NCBI GenBank assembly: GCA_910583725.1
Contig: CAJTXZ010000004.1
Coordinates: forward strand, 58,122 to 122,121
Length of the DNA stretch: 64,000 nt
Direction: 5' to 3'
Source of the DNA: an uncultured Vampirovibrio sp.
GTDB taxonomy: Bacteria; Cyanobacteriota; Vampirovibrionia; Gastranaerophilales; Gastranaerophilaceae
Part shown: positions 17,108 through 26,452 of the stretch, piece by piece
Layout: each line of letters opens with the position of its first letter
How positions within the stretch are numbered: position 1 is the first letter of the stretch
Program-made: the position numbers and the translations under genes
The notes under the pieces: generated by a model
Database searches by the model: none
What the model saw: the letters and a program-made list of their open reading frames with translations, nothing else
Told to the model about the DNA's origin: nothing

Positions 17108-19102
17108 TTATAGATCCATTGCTTTGATTTCTTTAGCCTGCTCTTCAGAGTAAACTATGTGAGGTGTAACCATAATTACCAATTCTTCTTTTTCTTTGGT
17201 GTTTGTAGATTGTCTAAAGAATACACCTAAGAGAGGAATGTCGCCTAAAACCGGAACCTTGGTAACATTTTGTCTTTCACTTTCCTTGATAAGACCAGCT
17301 ATAACAAGGGTTTCACCATCTTTAATTCTGAGGTTATTAAGTTTCAAGTTACGTCTTTGCAATAATGTAGCATTGATAACTGAGTTTGTTCTATTTGTAC
17401 CCTGTATAGGCTCTTCTGTTGTTAACTGTTCTTTAATTGTTGCAAACTCAGGAGTCATATTCAGTGATACATAGCCATCCTGGCTTATAAATGGTATCAA
17501 TTCAATCTTAAGACCTTCATCGTTACCAATATCATATGTTCTTGTAACAGTCGGTGCAACTGATGAACCAAAGAACCCGCCGTCTGAACCGCTGTTGGTT
17601 TCAGTACTTGTTGTCTTAATATAATCAGATGTTAAGTCAATAAGTGATTTCTGGCCGTTTGTTACCATTAATTTAGGATTTGTAAGAACTCTGCCCTTGC
17701 CATTTTTGATAAGGTATTTTAATTCATAAGAAAGTGCAGAACTTCCTGAATATTTTGCACCGTGCGGGCCATCAGGACCAAAGATTACAGGAGTATTTGC
17801 GCCTGTTCCCAAGCCCTCAGATGAGAAACCTAATGAAAGGAACGGAGTCCATAAATTCCACTTATTCTCAAATTCTTTTGAACCTGATTCGTTAAGTTCA
17901 ATAACAGCAAGTTCAATATAAGCCATAGGCTGTTTAATATCATTCTTAGCTATAAAGTCTTTAATTACACGAAGCTGTTCAACAGATCCGCCATACACGG
18001 TAACCAACCCAAGATCAGGAGAGAATGTAATCGTCAAAGGAACAGACTGGAAAGGAAGTACGGTTGAACCGTCAGTGCTTGCAGCACCGGTTTGACCGCC
18101 TGTTGTATCAACAGCTGTTGCACGGCAGGCAATAAAACCACCGCCAAGTTTTACGGCTTTGATTTCATCATCCTCAGCATCAGTCTCAGTATCACCATCG
18201 TCAATTTGTGATTGGCTTGACTGTGTAGCAGTACCTTGGTTGTTCAATGATTCATTTGAAGGCATCATAGTATCACACAAAAGGGCAGCCATTTCTTTTG
18301 GTGTTGTGTGATTTACCTTAAAAATATTAACCATAGGTTTTTTATCGAGCTGCGCAACAATTTTTTCAGCCAGGGCAGCATCTGTATCAGAACCAAAAAC
18401 TAAAATTTCGTTTGTACGTGGGTTTGATGCTACGACCTGTTTATTTGAAACGCCTGACATTTTCGCAGAAAATATATTAGCGTTTAAGAATTTAGCAACT
18501 GCAGGAGCTTCCACATATTTAACAGGGATAACGGTTAAACTTTGTTTACCAATACCTAAGTCTTTAGATGCTTCTATAGAAGAAACAATTAAATTTTTTC
18601 CATCCTTAACATATGTAAGTTCTGAAGATTTCATCACAAGCAAGAAAGCATCGTTAAGAGTTACATTAACCAAATCTAAGGTCACTTTGCCTTCAACAGA
18701 GCTGTGGAAAACAACGTTTATACCAGCCTTATCAGCAAACATTCTTAAAACCTGACGTACGTCAGAATCTCTTAATGATAATGTAATTCTATTCGGAGAC
18801 TCTGTGATTGAAATACCTGCATCAAGTTTAATCTTTGTTTTTGCACCCTGAGCTTCGGGGCTGTTAAGGTTTAATAATGAATCATCACTTACTTCATTAT
18901 CAATCATCTGTTTAAGAGCTAGCGCTGAAGGGTCATCTGATAATTGTGCATTATCAACGTTCATGCTTAAAAGTTCACTCTGAGCAGCAGGCTCAACTTT
19001 CTGTTCACTTAGAAACCCGGCCCAGCAAGCTTGTGCCAAAGATAAGGCAAGCGCAAAAAGCGTAATGTTTCTAAATAGTTTTCTTTTCTTGTGTGTTAAC
19101 AT
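17108..19102 (-). CDS. gspD: Outer-membrane secretin (664 aa)
   Basis: Forms the outer-membrane channel for the pilus or secreted substrate. A basic N-terminus and hydrophobic core ending near QACWAG make a Sec signal peptide. An STN/N0-like domain follows (about 95-170: ITLSLRDSDVRQVLRMFADK), then N1-like repeats (VIPVKYVEAPAVAKFL, NEILVFG), a Gln/Asp-rich linker and the secretin core (from MAYIELAVIELNESG to VPVLGDIPLLGVFFR and VIMVTPHIV). There is no AMIN domain, so it is closer to GspD than to classical PilQ by eye. The outer-membrane location implies a diderm cell. Second gene of the operon, 40 bp after the PilP-like gene. Confidence 0.95.
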   Translation of the reverse strand: MLTHKKRKLFRNITLFALALSLAQACWAGFLSEQKVEPAAQSELLSMNVDNAQLSDDPSALALKQMIDNEVSDDSLLNLNSPEAQGAKTKIKLDAGISITESPNRITLSLRDSDVRQVLRMFADKAGINVVFHSSVEGKVTLDLVNVTLNDAFLLVMKSSELTYVKDGKNLIVSSIEASKDLGIGKQSLTVIPVKYVEAPAVAKFLNANIFSAKMSGVSNKQVVASNPRTNEILVFGSDTDAALAEKIVAQLDKKPMVNIFKVNHTTPKEMAALLCDTMMPSNESLNNQGTATQSSQSQIDDGDTETDAEDDEIKAVKLGGGFIACRATAVDTTGGQTGAASTDGSTVLPFQSVPLTITFSPDLGLVTVYGGSVEQLRVIKDFIAKNDIKQPMAYIELAVIELNESGSKEFENKWNLWTPFLSLGFSSEGLGTGANTPVIFGPDGPHGAKYSGSSALSYELKYLIKNGKGRVLTNPKLMVTNGQKSLIDLTSDYIKTTSTETNSGSDGGFFGSSVAPTVTRTYDIGNDEGLKIELIPFISQDGYVSLNMTPEFATIKEQLTTEEPIQGTNRTNSVINATLLQRRNLKLNNLRIKDGETLVIAGLIKESERQNVTKVPVLGDIPLLGVFFRQSTNTKEKEELVIMVTPHIVYSEEQAKEIKAMDL

Positions 19103-19142
19103 CTTATTTTAACTCCTAGATTAATTTTCATAACTTCTGTAT

Positions 19143-20306
19143 TTATTTTACGCTGACTTCAACATCAGTTGCGGATGTATATTGTTTAGCGCCAGAACCT
19201 TGTCTTTTAGCCATACCGTCAACCGGAGCTTTTCGGCCAAAGTTTTCGCCAACTTGTGCTTTATATATATTCGTGCCGTCCTTAATGGCAACATATTGTT
19301 TATTTATTGCAACCACCTGACATTCATCAACCTTATCGCCAACCTGAACATAATAATCAGTGCCGTTTACATTAACAATTGCAGAAGGTTTTACATTATC
19401 AAATAGAATACCTGAAACGGTGATTTCCATAAGTTTCTTGGCTTCATTTGCAAAATCTTCATCAGGAACTTCTGTGGGCGGTGAAAGAATTTCATAATCA
19501 GAAGTAACAGTATATTTTGAACTGTCAAAGCCGCTTGGGGGAACAAACGGATTAATTCTGCCGCCATTCTGGATTGAGAATGTAACAAGTTTTTGTTCTT
19601 CATCCTTTTTAGCATCACTCTCGCTCGCTGCATTTGAAGCATTCACATCAGCAGGAGCATTTATATCAACACCAGGCTGATTTACATTATCAGGAATCAA
19701 TGGAGTTTCCTGCTGCGGTCTGTTGTTATTCATTAGAGTGCTGGCATCAGAATCAGAAGCCGTTTTGTTGGAGTTTATAAAGTTCATAAACAAATAAACA
19801 CCGGCTCCAACAATTGCAAGCGCAACCAAAATACCGATAAATATAGGTAAAAAGCCTGATGATTTATTACCTTTTCTTGGCTCAAAATAAATATCATCAT
19901 CGCCATTGTCAATTGCAGCTTGTCTTCTGGCAGAATTTCTATGAGTCAAATCAGGCGTGATAGTGTCACCCCTTGGAATATCGTCATACGCAATACTGCT
20001 TGGAGCTGTCTGGCCGCCAAATACATCAAATGCGTCTTTTCTTGGCGTGTTTGCTCTTTGGCTCTGAGCATTAGGCCTTATATCTTCTACGGCATCATTC
20101 CCGATAAGAGACAAATCATCAGAACTATCAAGCAAGCTGTCATCATCCAGCACATCATCTCTTCTGACATTCTGCAAATCAATATTTGCATCATCATCTA
20201 AAAGATCATCCCATGTAACAGATTTGTCATCGGTATCAATATCTACTTCTAAATCATCGAGGGCGCCGCCGTCTCTCATGTTCTCTTTTTCATCTTCAAA
20301 ATACAT
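19143..20306 (-). CDS. PilP/GspC-like pilus alignment protein with acidic cytosolic region (387 aa)
   Basis: The first ~150 residues are highly acidic and disordered (many Asp). One membrane helix follows (LPIFIGILVALAIVGAGVYL, about 153-172), then a linker and a C-terminal ~110-residue beta domain. In that domain GGRINPFVPP and the pattern ITVSGILFDN..AIVNVNG..YYVQVGDKV match PilP/GspC homology regions, which link inner-membrane parts to the secretin. Position directly upstream of the secretin supports this. The long acidic cytosolic region is unusual and might contact the ATPase's N-terminal extension. This is the first gene of the operon in this direction. Confidence 0.75.
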   Translation of the reverse strand: MYFEDEKENMRDGGALDDLEVDIDTDDKSVTWDDLLDDDANIDLQNVRRDDVLDDDSLLDSSDDLSLIGNDAVEDIRPNAQSQRANTPRKDAFDVFGGQTAPSSIAYDDIPRGDTITPDLTHRNSARRQAAIDNGDDDIYFEPRKGNKSSGFLPIFIGILVALAIVGAGVYLFMNFINSNKTASDSDASTLMNNNRPQQETPLIPDNVNQPGVDINAPADVNASNAASESDAKKDEEQKLVTFSIQNGGRINPFVPPSGFDSSKYTVTSDYEILSPPTEVPDEDFANEAKKLMEITVSGILFDNVKPSAIVNVNGTDYYVQVGDKVDECQVVAINKQYVAIKDGTNIYKAQVGENFGRKAPVDGMAKRQGSGAKQYTSATDVEVSVK

Positions 20307-20441
20307 TGAAATCTTTCAACTCTATTACTCTACTACACTAAACTCTACTTTATATTAAAGTATACTTACTAATTAATATCGTACATTGTGGGCATTTTGT
20401 CACCATGATTTTTAATAAATCCATCAAATGTACTAGTCATT

Positions 20442-21722
20442 TTATTGATAATCACCCAAATAGGATGTCTCAATATGCGATACCAATATTGTATCATATT
20501 CCTTGAGTCCAAGTTTCTTTAATTCCTGATAAACCCCCATGGAATCAAGTATATTGGCAAGTCTTCTCATTTGCTGGGTATTTCTGATATCAGTTACCCC
20601 AGCTAACCTTCTTATTTTACCACCATCCACCAAAAATGTATTTTTGTTAAGTTTGATAACAGAAAATGCACTGTCGTCATTATCGTCAAAACCAGCATCA
20701 TACTCTATTTTTAGAGGATTTTCAGGGTGCGGAATTTCATCAACTTTTTTGTAAAGATGATTTAAAAATTCACTAATTCCATCTCCTGTTGCACAGGATA
20801 TTGCAAAAACATCATTGTTAAATTCTTTAAACTTTTGTATCATTTCCTTAACATAATTATTATCAACTATATCAGTCTTGTTCAGCATAATAACTTGATA
20901 CAATGAAGACAAGTCTTTACTGTATTTTTCTAATTCCTGGTTAATTTTTTTATAATTATCAATAGCCTCAGAACCTGAAATATCAACAACATGTATCAAA
21001 AACCTGCATCTTTGAACATGCTTTAAAAATTCAAACCCAAGTCCAACACCCTGATGAGCGCCTTCAATTATTCCAGGTATATCAGCAACTACAAAGCCAT
21101 CACCGGTTGGCTTTTTTACAACCCCAAGATTAGGCACAAGCGTTGTAAAAGGATAATCTGCAATCTTAGGTTTTGCGGATGAAATCTTTGAAATAAAGCT
21201 TGATTTACCTGCATTTGGCATCCCTAAAAGGCCGACATCGGCTATCAGCATTAATTCAAGCTCTAATTCCCTTTCAACAGGGGCTTCTCCCGGCTCGCAA
21301 AACTGAGGCGCTCTTTTTTGCGCAGTTGCAAACCTTGCATTTCCTCTGCCGCCGCGGCCTCCTTTGGCAATAAGAATCGTTTTTTCATCCTCATTTAAAT
21401 CAGCAATAACTTTCCCTGTTTTAAGGTCTCGCACAATTGCCCCCACAGGAGTTTTAAGAAAAATATCCTTGCCATCCTTACCATGACAATTTTTATTTCG
21501 CCCGTTTTCGCCATCTTCTGCCCTATAAACGGATTTATAAGTAAAATCAAGCAATGTGGACATATTTTTATCGGCAACAAAATAAACATTTCCGCCTCTG
21601 CCGCCATCACCCCCAGCGGGGCCGCCTTTGTCTACAAATTTTTCTCTCCGCCAGGCTACAGCACCGTTTCCGCCTCTGCCGGATTGAATCTTAATCTTTA
21701 CTTTATCAATAAATGAAGCCAT
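20442..21722 (-). CDS. obg: GTPase Obg (426 aa)
   Basis: Essential ribosome-associated GTPase. The N-terminal Obg fold is glycine-rich (SGRGGNG, KGGPAGGDGGRGGNV). The G domain begins near residue 160 with G1 GMPNAGKSSF, G3 DIPGIIEGA and G4 NKTD. An OCT domain closes the protein (DDSAFSVIKLNKNTFLVDG). Length and order are standard. It is divergent from the trio of lineage-specific genes and separated from the pilus operon by a 135-bp spacer. No Shine-Dalgarno is visible before the ATG. Confidence 0.98.
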   Translation of the reverse strand: MASFIDKVKIKIQSGRGGNGAVAWRREKFVDKGGPAGGDGGRGGNVYFVADKNMSTLLDFTYKSVYRAEDGENGRNKNCHGKDGKDIFLKTPVGAIVRDLKTGKVIADLNEDEKTILIAKGGRGGRGNARFATAQKRAPQFCEPGEAPVERELELELMLIADVGLLGMPNAGKSSFISKISSAKPKIADYPFTTLVPNLGVVKKPTGDGFVVADIPGIIEGAHQGVGLGFEFLKHVQRCRFLIHVVDISGSEAIDNYKKINQELEKYSKDLSSLYQVIMLNKTDIVDNNYVKEMIQKFKEFNNDVFAISCATGDGISEFLNHLYKKVDEIPHPENPLKIEYDAGFDDNDDSAFSVIKLNKNTFLVDGGKIRRLAGVTDIRNTQQMRRLANILDSMGVYQELKKLGLKEYDTILVSHIETSYLGDYQ

Positions 21723-21915
21723 ATTATTCTTAAAAATTTAAAATTATTTTATAATAATAACCTTTATACAACATTTTTACCATATCTTTTAAGGTAAAAA
21801 ACGAATTTATTAATAAATGTTTACTTAATGAAACTTCACATTTCAGGGCAAAAACACGCAAAAAAAATTTATCAGGATACTTTATATTACACAATCAAAA
21901 AACGAGAGACCCAGG

Positions 21916-22995
21916 ATGAGAATAGCACCAAATACGTATAATAACGCCTTAACATTTAAGAGAAGAAATAAAAACATAATAAATCTAGACAAATTAAACA
22001 AAACTCCTATGTCTAGAAAAGCAAAAATGAAGCTTACAGGGCTTATTGCCACTGCTGCAATATCAATAGGCTCAATAGGAGCAAATAAAAACCTGCAAGC
22101 AAACTTGAACAAATATCTGACAGGAAATGTGCAAACACAAAGCACTTTAAGTTCAATAGGGTCAAAATCAAGAAGCGAAAAGCTTGAATTTGCACAAAAA
22201 CAAATAGGAAGAGCAATCAAAAGATGCGAAGCACTTCAGGACGGAATCTGGGATAATTACACCCAAATACACGCTAAAACAAAAGAGCTAAATGGCTGGC
22301 TTGATTACAGATATCATACTCATCTTGATTATGATAATCTATACAGCAGTGAATACGCAACCATAACAGGTATTAATACGGGCGCAAAACCCTGGGAAAA
22401 TATACACACAGACAAGGAAGTAATCGAATTCCTTAATTCTATTCTAAATGAAGCTTCAAGCCACACAAACGGCAGCCACATTGAAATAACAGGCGGCGCA
22501 AATATAACCAAAGGCGAACTTGAATTGATAAATAAAACCTTGGATGAGCTTGATGAAACAAATCCTGATACAAAAGGAATAACCAAGATTTACAAAAAAG
22601 AGCTGAAAAAAGCAAAAAACCGAACCAAAAAAGAAAGCACCCGGGCTAATTTTAACAGAAAATTTACTGACGATAGCGAAGAGGCACAAGATTTCAGAAG
22701 AGAAATTCTTCAAAACATAGATAAAATTGACGCTCAATCAAAAAAAATCAAAGCAGCGAAAAAAGCCTACGAACTGAAAAAAGACGAACTTGCTAAAAAA
22801 GATTCCCTCACCCCAAGAGAAGCGGTGGATTTTATTGTAGCTTATCAGGACTATCTTCATGCCAATACTGAAATGCTCTCAATATGTAATCTAAATCCAA
22901 ACAGTAAAACATTAAATCCATCAACCGCAATTTCTGGCCTCGATACAAACCTTGCAATGAAAAAAATTCAACATAAACTAGACAAAATTTTATGA
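21916..22995 (+). CDS. Leader-bearing membrane-anchored protein, trio member 1 (359 aa)
   Basis: First of three tandem paralogs. The N-terminus MRIAPNTYNNALTFKRR carries the window's leader pattern (TFKR). A hydrophobic segment follows at about 37-58 (MKLTGLIATAAISIGSIG), then a helical domain. Landmarks shared with its sisters are IWDNYTQIHAKTKEL, an ITGINTGAKPWE region, LNSILNEAS, TKGELELINKTLDEL and IYKKELKKAKNRTKKE. The charged coiled-coil-like tail is rich in Lys and Glu. The likely topology is one anchor with a soluble helical domain; the side of the membrane is not evident. The family is not recognised. The next gene starts 19 bp downstream. Confidence 0.75.
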   Translation: MRIAPNTYNNALTFKRRNKNIINLDKLNKTPMSRKAKMKLTGLIATAAISIGSIGANKNLQANLNKYLTGNVQTQSTLSSIGSKSRSEKLEFAQKQIGRAIKRCEALQDGIWDNYTQIHAKTKELNGWLDYRYHTHLDYDNLYSSEYATITGINTGAKPWENIHTDKEVIEFLNSILNEASSHTNGSHIEITGGANITKGELELINKTLDELDETNPDTKGITKIYKKELKKAKNRTKKESTRANFNRKFTDDSEEAQDFRREILQNIDKIDAQSKKIKAAKKAYELKKDELAKKDSLTPREAVDFIVAYQDYLHANTEMLSICNLNPNSKTLNPSTAISGLDTNLAMKKIQHKLDKIL

Positions 22996-23014
22996 TAAAA
23001 AGAGAACAGGCAAA

Positions 23015-24271
23015 ATGAAAATCAGAAATATTAACGCAGCATATACACAAAAAAATATATACAAAAATTCTTTAAATAAGGCTTCAAGTGGCTTTAATCA
23101 ACAAAAAGAAGATTCCGTGTCATTCAGATCAACTAACAAAAACAATAAAAGAGAACAGCCGAAATGGACATATGCCGCAATGGGCGCACTGATATTATCC
23201 TTATTAGCAGGGGCACAAGCAGACAGAAACCTTGCCCCTTCTAAAAATAAAACAAAGATAGAAAATAATACCGAAATTTCTTCTGACAAAACACTGGAAA
23301 TCAATCCTAAATCATACGAAGAGGCAATAGCTTCACTTCTTGATGAAGAAAATTCAGTCATAGATAATTCTGCACAAATGGAAACTGAATATTCCAAAAA
23401 AGAATTAGAGACACTAAAACGTTCTAAAACAATAAAGCTTGAGGCTGATAAAGATTACAGGGAATTTATAGACAAAATATGGGAAAATTTTCCGCAAATG
23501 TACGCTGCAACAAAAGAATTAAGCATACATAAAGAGGTTGGAGACAACGGCAACTTTTACTATGTTCCCGATGAGGGTTTTGCCGAATGGTATGACAGCT
23601 ATGAAAATATAACAAAAATTCAAAACGGCGAAAATATATGGCAAGACGCTAAAACCGCAAATGACGCCGTAAGGCTTATTAGAGAGGCTGTTTGCGAGGC
23701 CGGAAAAGATTTCGCGGATGATTTTGAAAATAGGGCAGGTGCAAATGCAAGTGCAGGCTCCTATGTGAATACGGGTGAATATAATGCCATAATGAAGCTT
23801 CTTGATGGACTATCAGACATAAATAATGAAACAAGATATATAAGCGATGTCTACAGAGAAGAGCTTGAAAAGGCAAGAAACAAAACTAAAAAAGAGCTTG
23901 ATTCTAATAATGAGCTCATGCCCCTGCTTGGCACCAACAATATGCTGATAAAAAATGCAGCTGAAATAGAAGAGACTCATAAAAAAATGTATCAAAACAA
24001 AACAGTCATAAAAAACCTAATATCCGTATACAAAAAGAATAGTGACAAAGAAATTATCTCTGAAATCATAGACAAATGCCATGATTTTGCAAATGAGTAT
24101 AATAAAATCCTAAAACTATCAAACACATACCCGTCGCAAGAGTTTGACACAAGAGAAATCTACGCTTATATGCTGGATGAAGCAATATTGAATGCAGAAT
24201 TAAGACTTTTAACAGAACAGAATGATATTCAAATTGAAGCTCCGTATATTTTTTACCCTGACCTAAGATAA
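23015..24271 (+). CDS. Leader-bearing membrane-anchored protein, trio member 2 (418 aa)
   Basis: Paralog of both neighbours. The leader is MKIRNINAAYTQ up to DSVSFRSTNKN, followed by a membrane helix near 52-68 (WTYAAMGALILSLLAGA). After a Lys/Glu-rich stalk comes the shared domain: IWENFPQMYAATKEL, then ITKIQNGENIWQDAKTANDA and LIREAVCEA, then NTGEYNAIMKLLDGLSDIN and ISDVYREELEKARNKTKKEL. It is closer to member 3 than to member 1. The start lies 19 bp after member 1 and the stop 2 bp before member 3, so the three are surely one transcript. Function unknown. Confidence 0.75.
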   Translation: MKIRNINAAYTQKNIYKNSLNKASSGFNQQKEDSVSFRSTNKNNKREQPKWTYAAMGALILSLLAGAQADRNLAPSKNKTKIENNTEISSDKTLEINPKSYEEAIASLLDEENSVIDNSAQMETEYSKKELETLKRSKTIKLEADKDYREFIDKIWENFPQMYAATKELSIHKEVGDNGNFYYVPDEGFAEWYDSYENITKIQNGENIWQDAKTANDAVRLIREAVCEAGKDFADDFENRAGANASAGSYVNTGEYNAIMKLLDGLSDINNETRYISDVYREELEKARNKTKKELDSNNELMPLLGTNNMLIKNAAEIEETHKKMYQNKTVIKNLISVYKKNSDKEIISEIIDKCHDFANEYNKILKLSNTYPSQEFDTREIYAYMLDEAILNAELRLLTEQNDIQIEAPYIFYPDLR

Positions 24272-24273
24272 GA

Positions 24274-25389
24274 ATGCAAATATATTTTAACACACCCCAT
24301 ACACACAAATATAATACTAACCCTATGTCAAAAAATACATTGGCAAAATCAAATCTGCCCGAAAAAAATATGGTTTCATTTTCCGCTAGTAAAAGTTACC
24401 CGGCTAGCCCGAATATGAAAAAAGCAGCCTGCGCTGTAATTACCGCAGCCGGGCTTGCGCTTACAAGTTTAATTACAACACCAAAACAGTTTGCAAATTC
24501 AGACAGAATAAAAACAGAAACCCAATTAAAAAATAATGAAACCGCGCAAAATACCAATACAACAAGATTAAAAGAAGACGAGAAGAAAATCTTGCTTGCA
24601 AGGCAAATGCTGGATACTATAAATAAAGATTACAAAGAAATAATAAATTCTCTCTGGGAAATTTCTTTAATAACAACAAAAGATAAAGATACAGAAGCTT
24701 CATCAATTAGGCCCCTAATAGCACCTATATATGATGATAAAACCCATGACTGGAAAGAAAGCGGGTATCAAAATATAATAAGAATCACGCGCGGCGAAAA
24801 AATATGGCAAGAAGCCAAAACCGCAGACGACGCTGCTAACATGATAAGAAACACCCTCCTTGAGGCAAACAGGGCTTTTAATTCCAGTTCATTTCAAGAC
24901 GCATTCACAAGCTCTGCAATCATAAATACAGGGGAATACAGAGCAATTACAATGCTTTTATGCGGTCTTGCAAACGTTAACGAGCAAACAAAAGCCGTAA
25001 GCGAAATTTACAAAGAAGAAATAGATTTTGCAAGAGAAAAAACAGCCCAAGACCTGGATAAAGACACAATCTTTGAAAAAAGCTCTATGGCAGATGCTGA
25101 TGATATAACCCTTGATAATTTTGACACAATAAAAGAAAAATACAGCAGGCTAAAATCCTTAAAGCTTGAATATGCTAAACTAATAAAACAATATGAAACC
25201 AGGGCGGATGATGACATTTTATCCAAAATCACAAAAATTTATTGCAATTATGATGATGAATACAAAATTTTAAACAATCTAAATCATTACAAAATAAAGT
25301 CTGAAAATTCCCCTGCGGCAATATTTCAAAACAGGATGAGAGAAGCTGTTAGATATGCTGAAAGAAGACTTTCATATGAAAAAATCTAA
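24274..25389 (+). CDS. Leader-bearing membrane-anchored protein, trio member 3 (371 aa)
   Basis: Last of the tandem trio. The leader MQIYFNTPHTHKYN runs to MVSFSASKSYP, followed by a hydrophobic helix at about 50-68 (KAACAVITAAGLALTSLI). Shared-domain landmarks are INSLWEISLIT, IIRITRGEKIWQEAKTADDA, MIRNTLLEAN, NTGEYRAITMLLCGLANVN and ISEIYKEEIDFAREKT in degenerate form. Only 2 bp separate it from member 2, so translation is probably coupled. The conserved IW(Q/E)(D/E)AKTA.DA and NTGEY.AI..LL.GL blocks would make good seeds for a family profile. Confidence 0.75.
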   Translation: MQIYFNTPHTHKYNTNPMSKNTLAKSNLPEKNMVSFSASKSYPASPNMKKAACAVITAAGLALTSLITTPKQFANSDRIKTETQLKNNETAQNTNTTRLKEDEKKILLARQMLDTINKDYKEIINSLWEISLITTKDKDTEASSIRPLIAPIYDDKTHDWKESGYQNIIRITRGEKIWQEAKTADDAANMIRNTLLEANRAFNSSSFQDAFTSSAIINTGEYRAITMLLCGLANVNEQTKAVSEIYKEEIDFAREKTAQDLDKDTIFEKSSMADADDITLDNFDTIKEKYSRLKSLKLEYAKLIKQYETRADDDILSKITKIYCNYDDEYKILNNLNHYKIKSENSPAAIFQNRMREAVRYAERRLSYEKI

Positions 25390-25397
25390 ACATATCA

Positions 25398-25430
25398 AAG
25401 CCGGCCCAATTCCAAAATGAAAGCTGGTTT
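25398..25430 (+). terminator. Weak terminator-like hairpin after the trio
   Basis: AAGCCGGC (25398-25405) can pair with GCTGGTTT (25423-25430) using two G-U pairs, but only three T follow. The remaining spacer to 25603 holds nothing recognisable. Confidence 0.3.
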
Positions 25431-25603
25431 AATAAATAAAATAAGCGTGATATCATTGCGTTAATTGAATTATAGCCAGATACAATGTCTAAAAACCCTA
25501 TAAACCAACTATTTTAGGCGTGCATTAGTGCAAAATTCATACACCGCAAGGCTTTAAGGTAAATTTAAAAACACAGAAATCCTTAAATACCATAAGCAAA
25601 ACC

Positions 25604-26452
25604 TTATGAAAACTTTAACCTTCTTCTTTCTTTGTTTAATTCATCATAAACCCAGGCAGGGACAAAGTTTTTACCCATAAGAATAGAGCCTCTGTTAACA
25701 GAAGGTGCATGAAAATCAGACCCGCCTGTTATAATAAGCCCGTATTTTTCAGCAAGAGAAGAATAATGTTCAATCATCGCAGGCGAATGTTTTCTATGAT
25801 ATGCCTCAATTCCCCTCAAGCCATAGCTAACAAGTTCTTTTGTCAATTCATCTGATATTTCAACATCAATAGGATGGGCAAAAACAGGTATGCCCCCTGC
25901 ATCATACATTATTTCACAAGCATCATGCGGCGACACAGTTTTTCTTTGCACATAAACATTTGACTCATCATTAATGTATTTAGCATACGCTTCCATCACA
26001 TTATTCACGCCGCCTGCGTTTGTTATAGCACGCGCTATATGCGGACGCCCAATACTTCCACCCTCAGCCACCAAAGACTTTATATCTTCAAACTTTATCT
26101 TTATTCCGGCTTTCTTGTTTAATAGCTCAATTATTTCCCTTGTCTGCCTCACCCTTGCTTCCTGCTGGGTTTTCATAAGGTTTTGAAAATCAGCATTATT
26201 AGTATCCATAAAATACCCTAAAATGTGAACCTCATACCCTTTATATATAGTATTAATTTCAACTCCAGGAATTATTTCAAGCTTTATATTATTTTTCTTA
26301 ACATAATCACCCGCAACCTTGTGAGATAAAACATTATCATGATCAGTCAGGGCAATCACATCAAGCCCGCACTCAAGAGCAGTATCAACAACCATTTCAG
26401 GAGAAAATGTGCCGTCAGAATAAGTTGTATGAATATGCAAATCAATCTTCAA
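25604..26452 (-). CDS. PHP-domain phosphoesterase (282 aa)
   Basis: The opening MKIDLHIHTTYSDGTFSP with its HxH motif, LTDHDNV, IPGVEIN with a metal-binding Glu, the central HPIDVEIS and the closing ITGGSDFHAP are the PHP metal-binding motifs. The length and arrangement match the stand-alone group that includes 3',5'-nucleotide bisphosphatase/RNase AM (YciV/TrpH type), so a phosphoesterase acting on nucleotides or short RNA 5' ends is likely. Its start overlaps the stop of ymdB by 4 bp, and rny precedes that, suggesting a small RNA- and nucleotide-turnover operon. Confidence 0.88.
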   Translation of the reverse strand: MKIDLHIHTTYSDGTFSPEMVVDTALECGLDVIALTDHDNVLSHKVAGDYVKKNNIKLEIIPGVEINTIYKGYEVHILGYFMDTNNADFQNLMKTQQEARVRQTREIIELLNKKAGIKIKFEDIKSLVAEGGSIGRPHIARAITNAGGVNNVMEAYAKYINDESNVYVQRKTVSPHDACEIMYDAGGIPVFAHPIDVEISDELTKELVSYGLRGIEAYHRKHSPAMIEHYSSLAEKYGLIITGGSDFHAPSVNRGSILMGKNFVPAWVYDELNKERRRLKFS

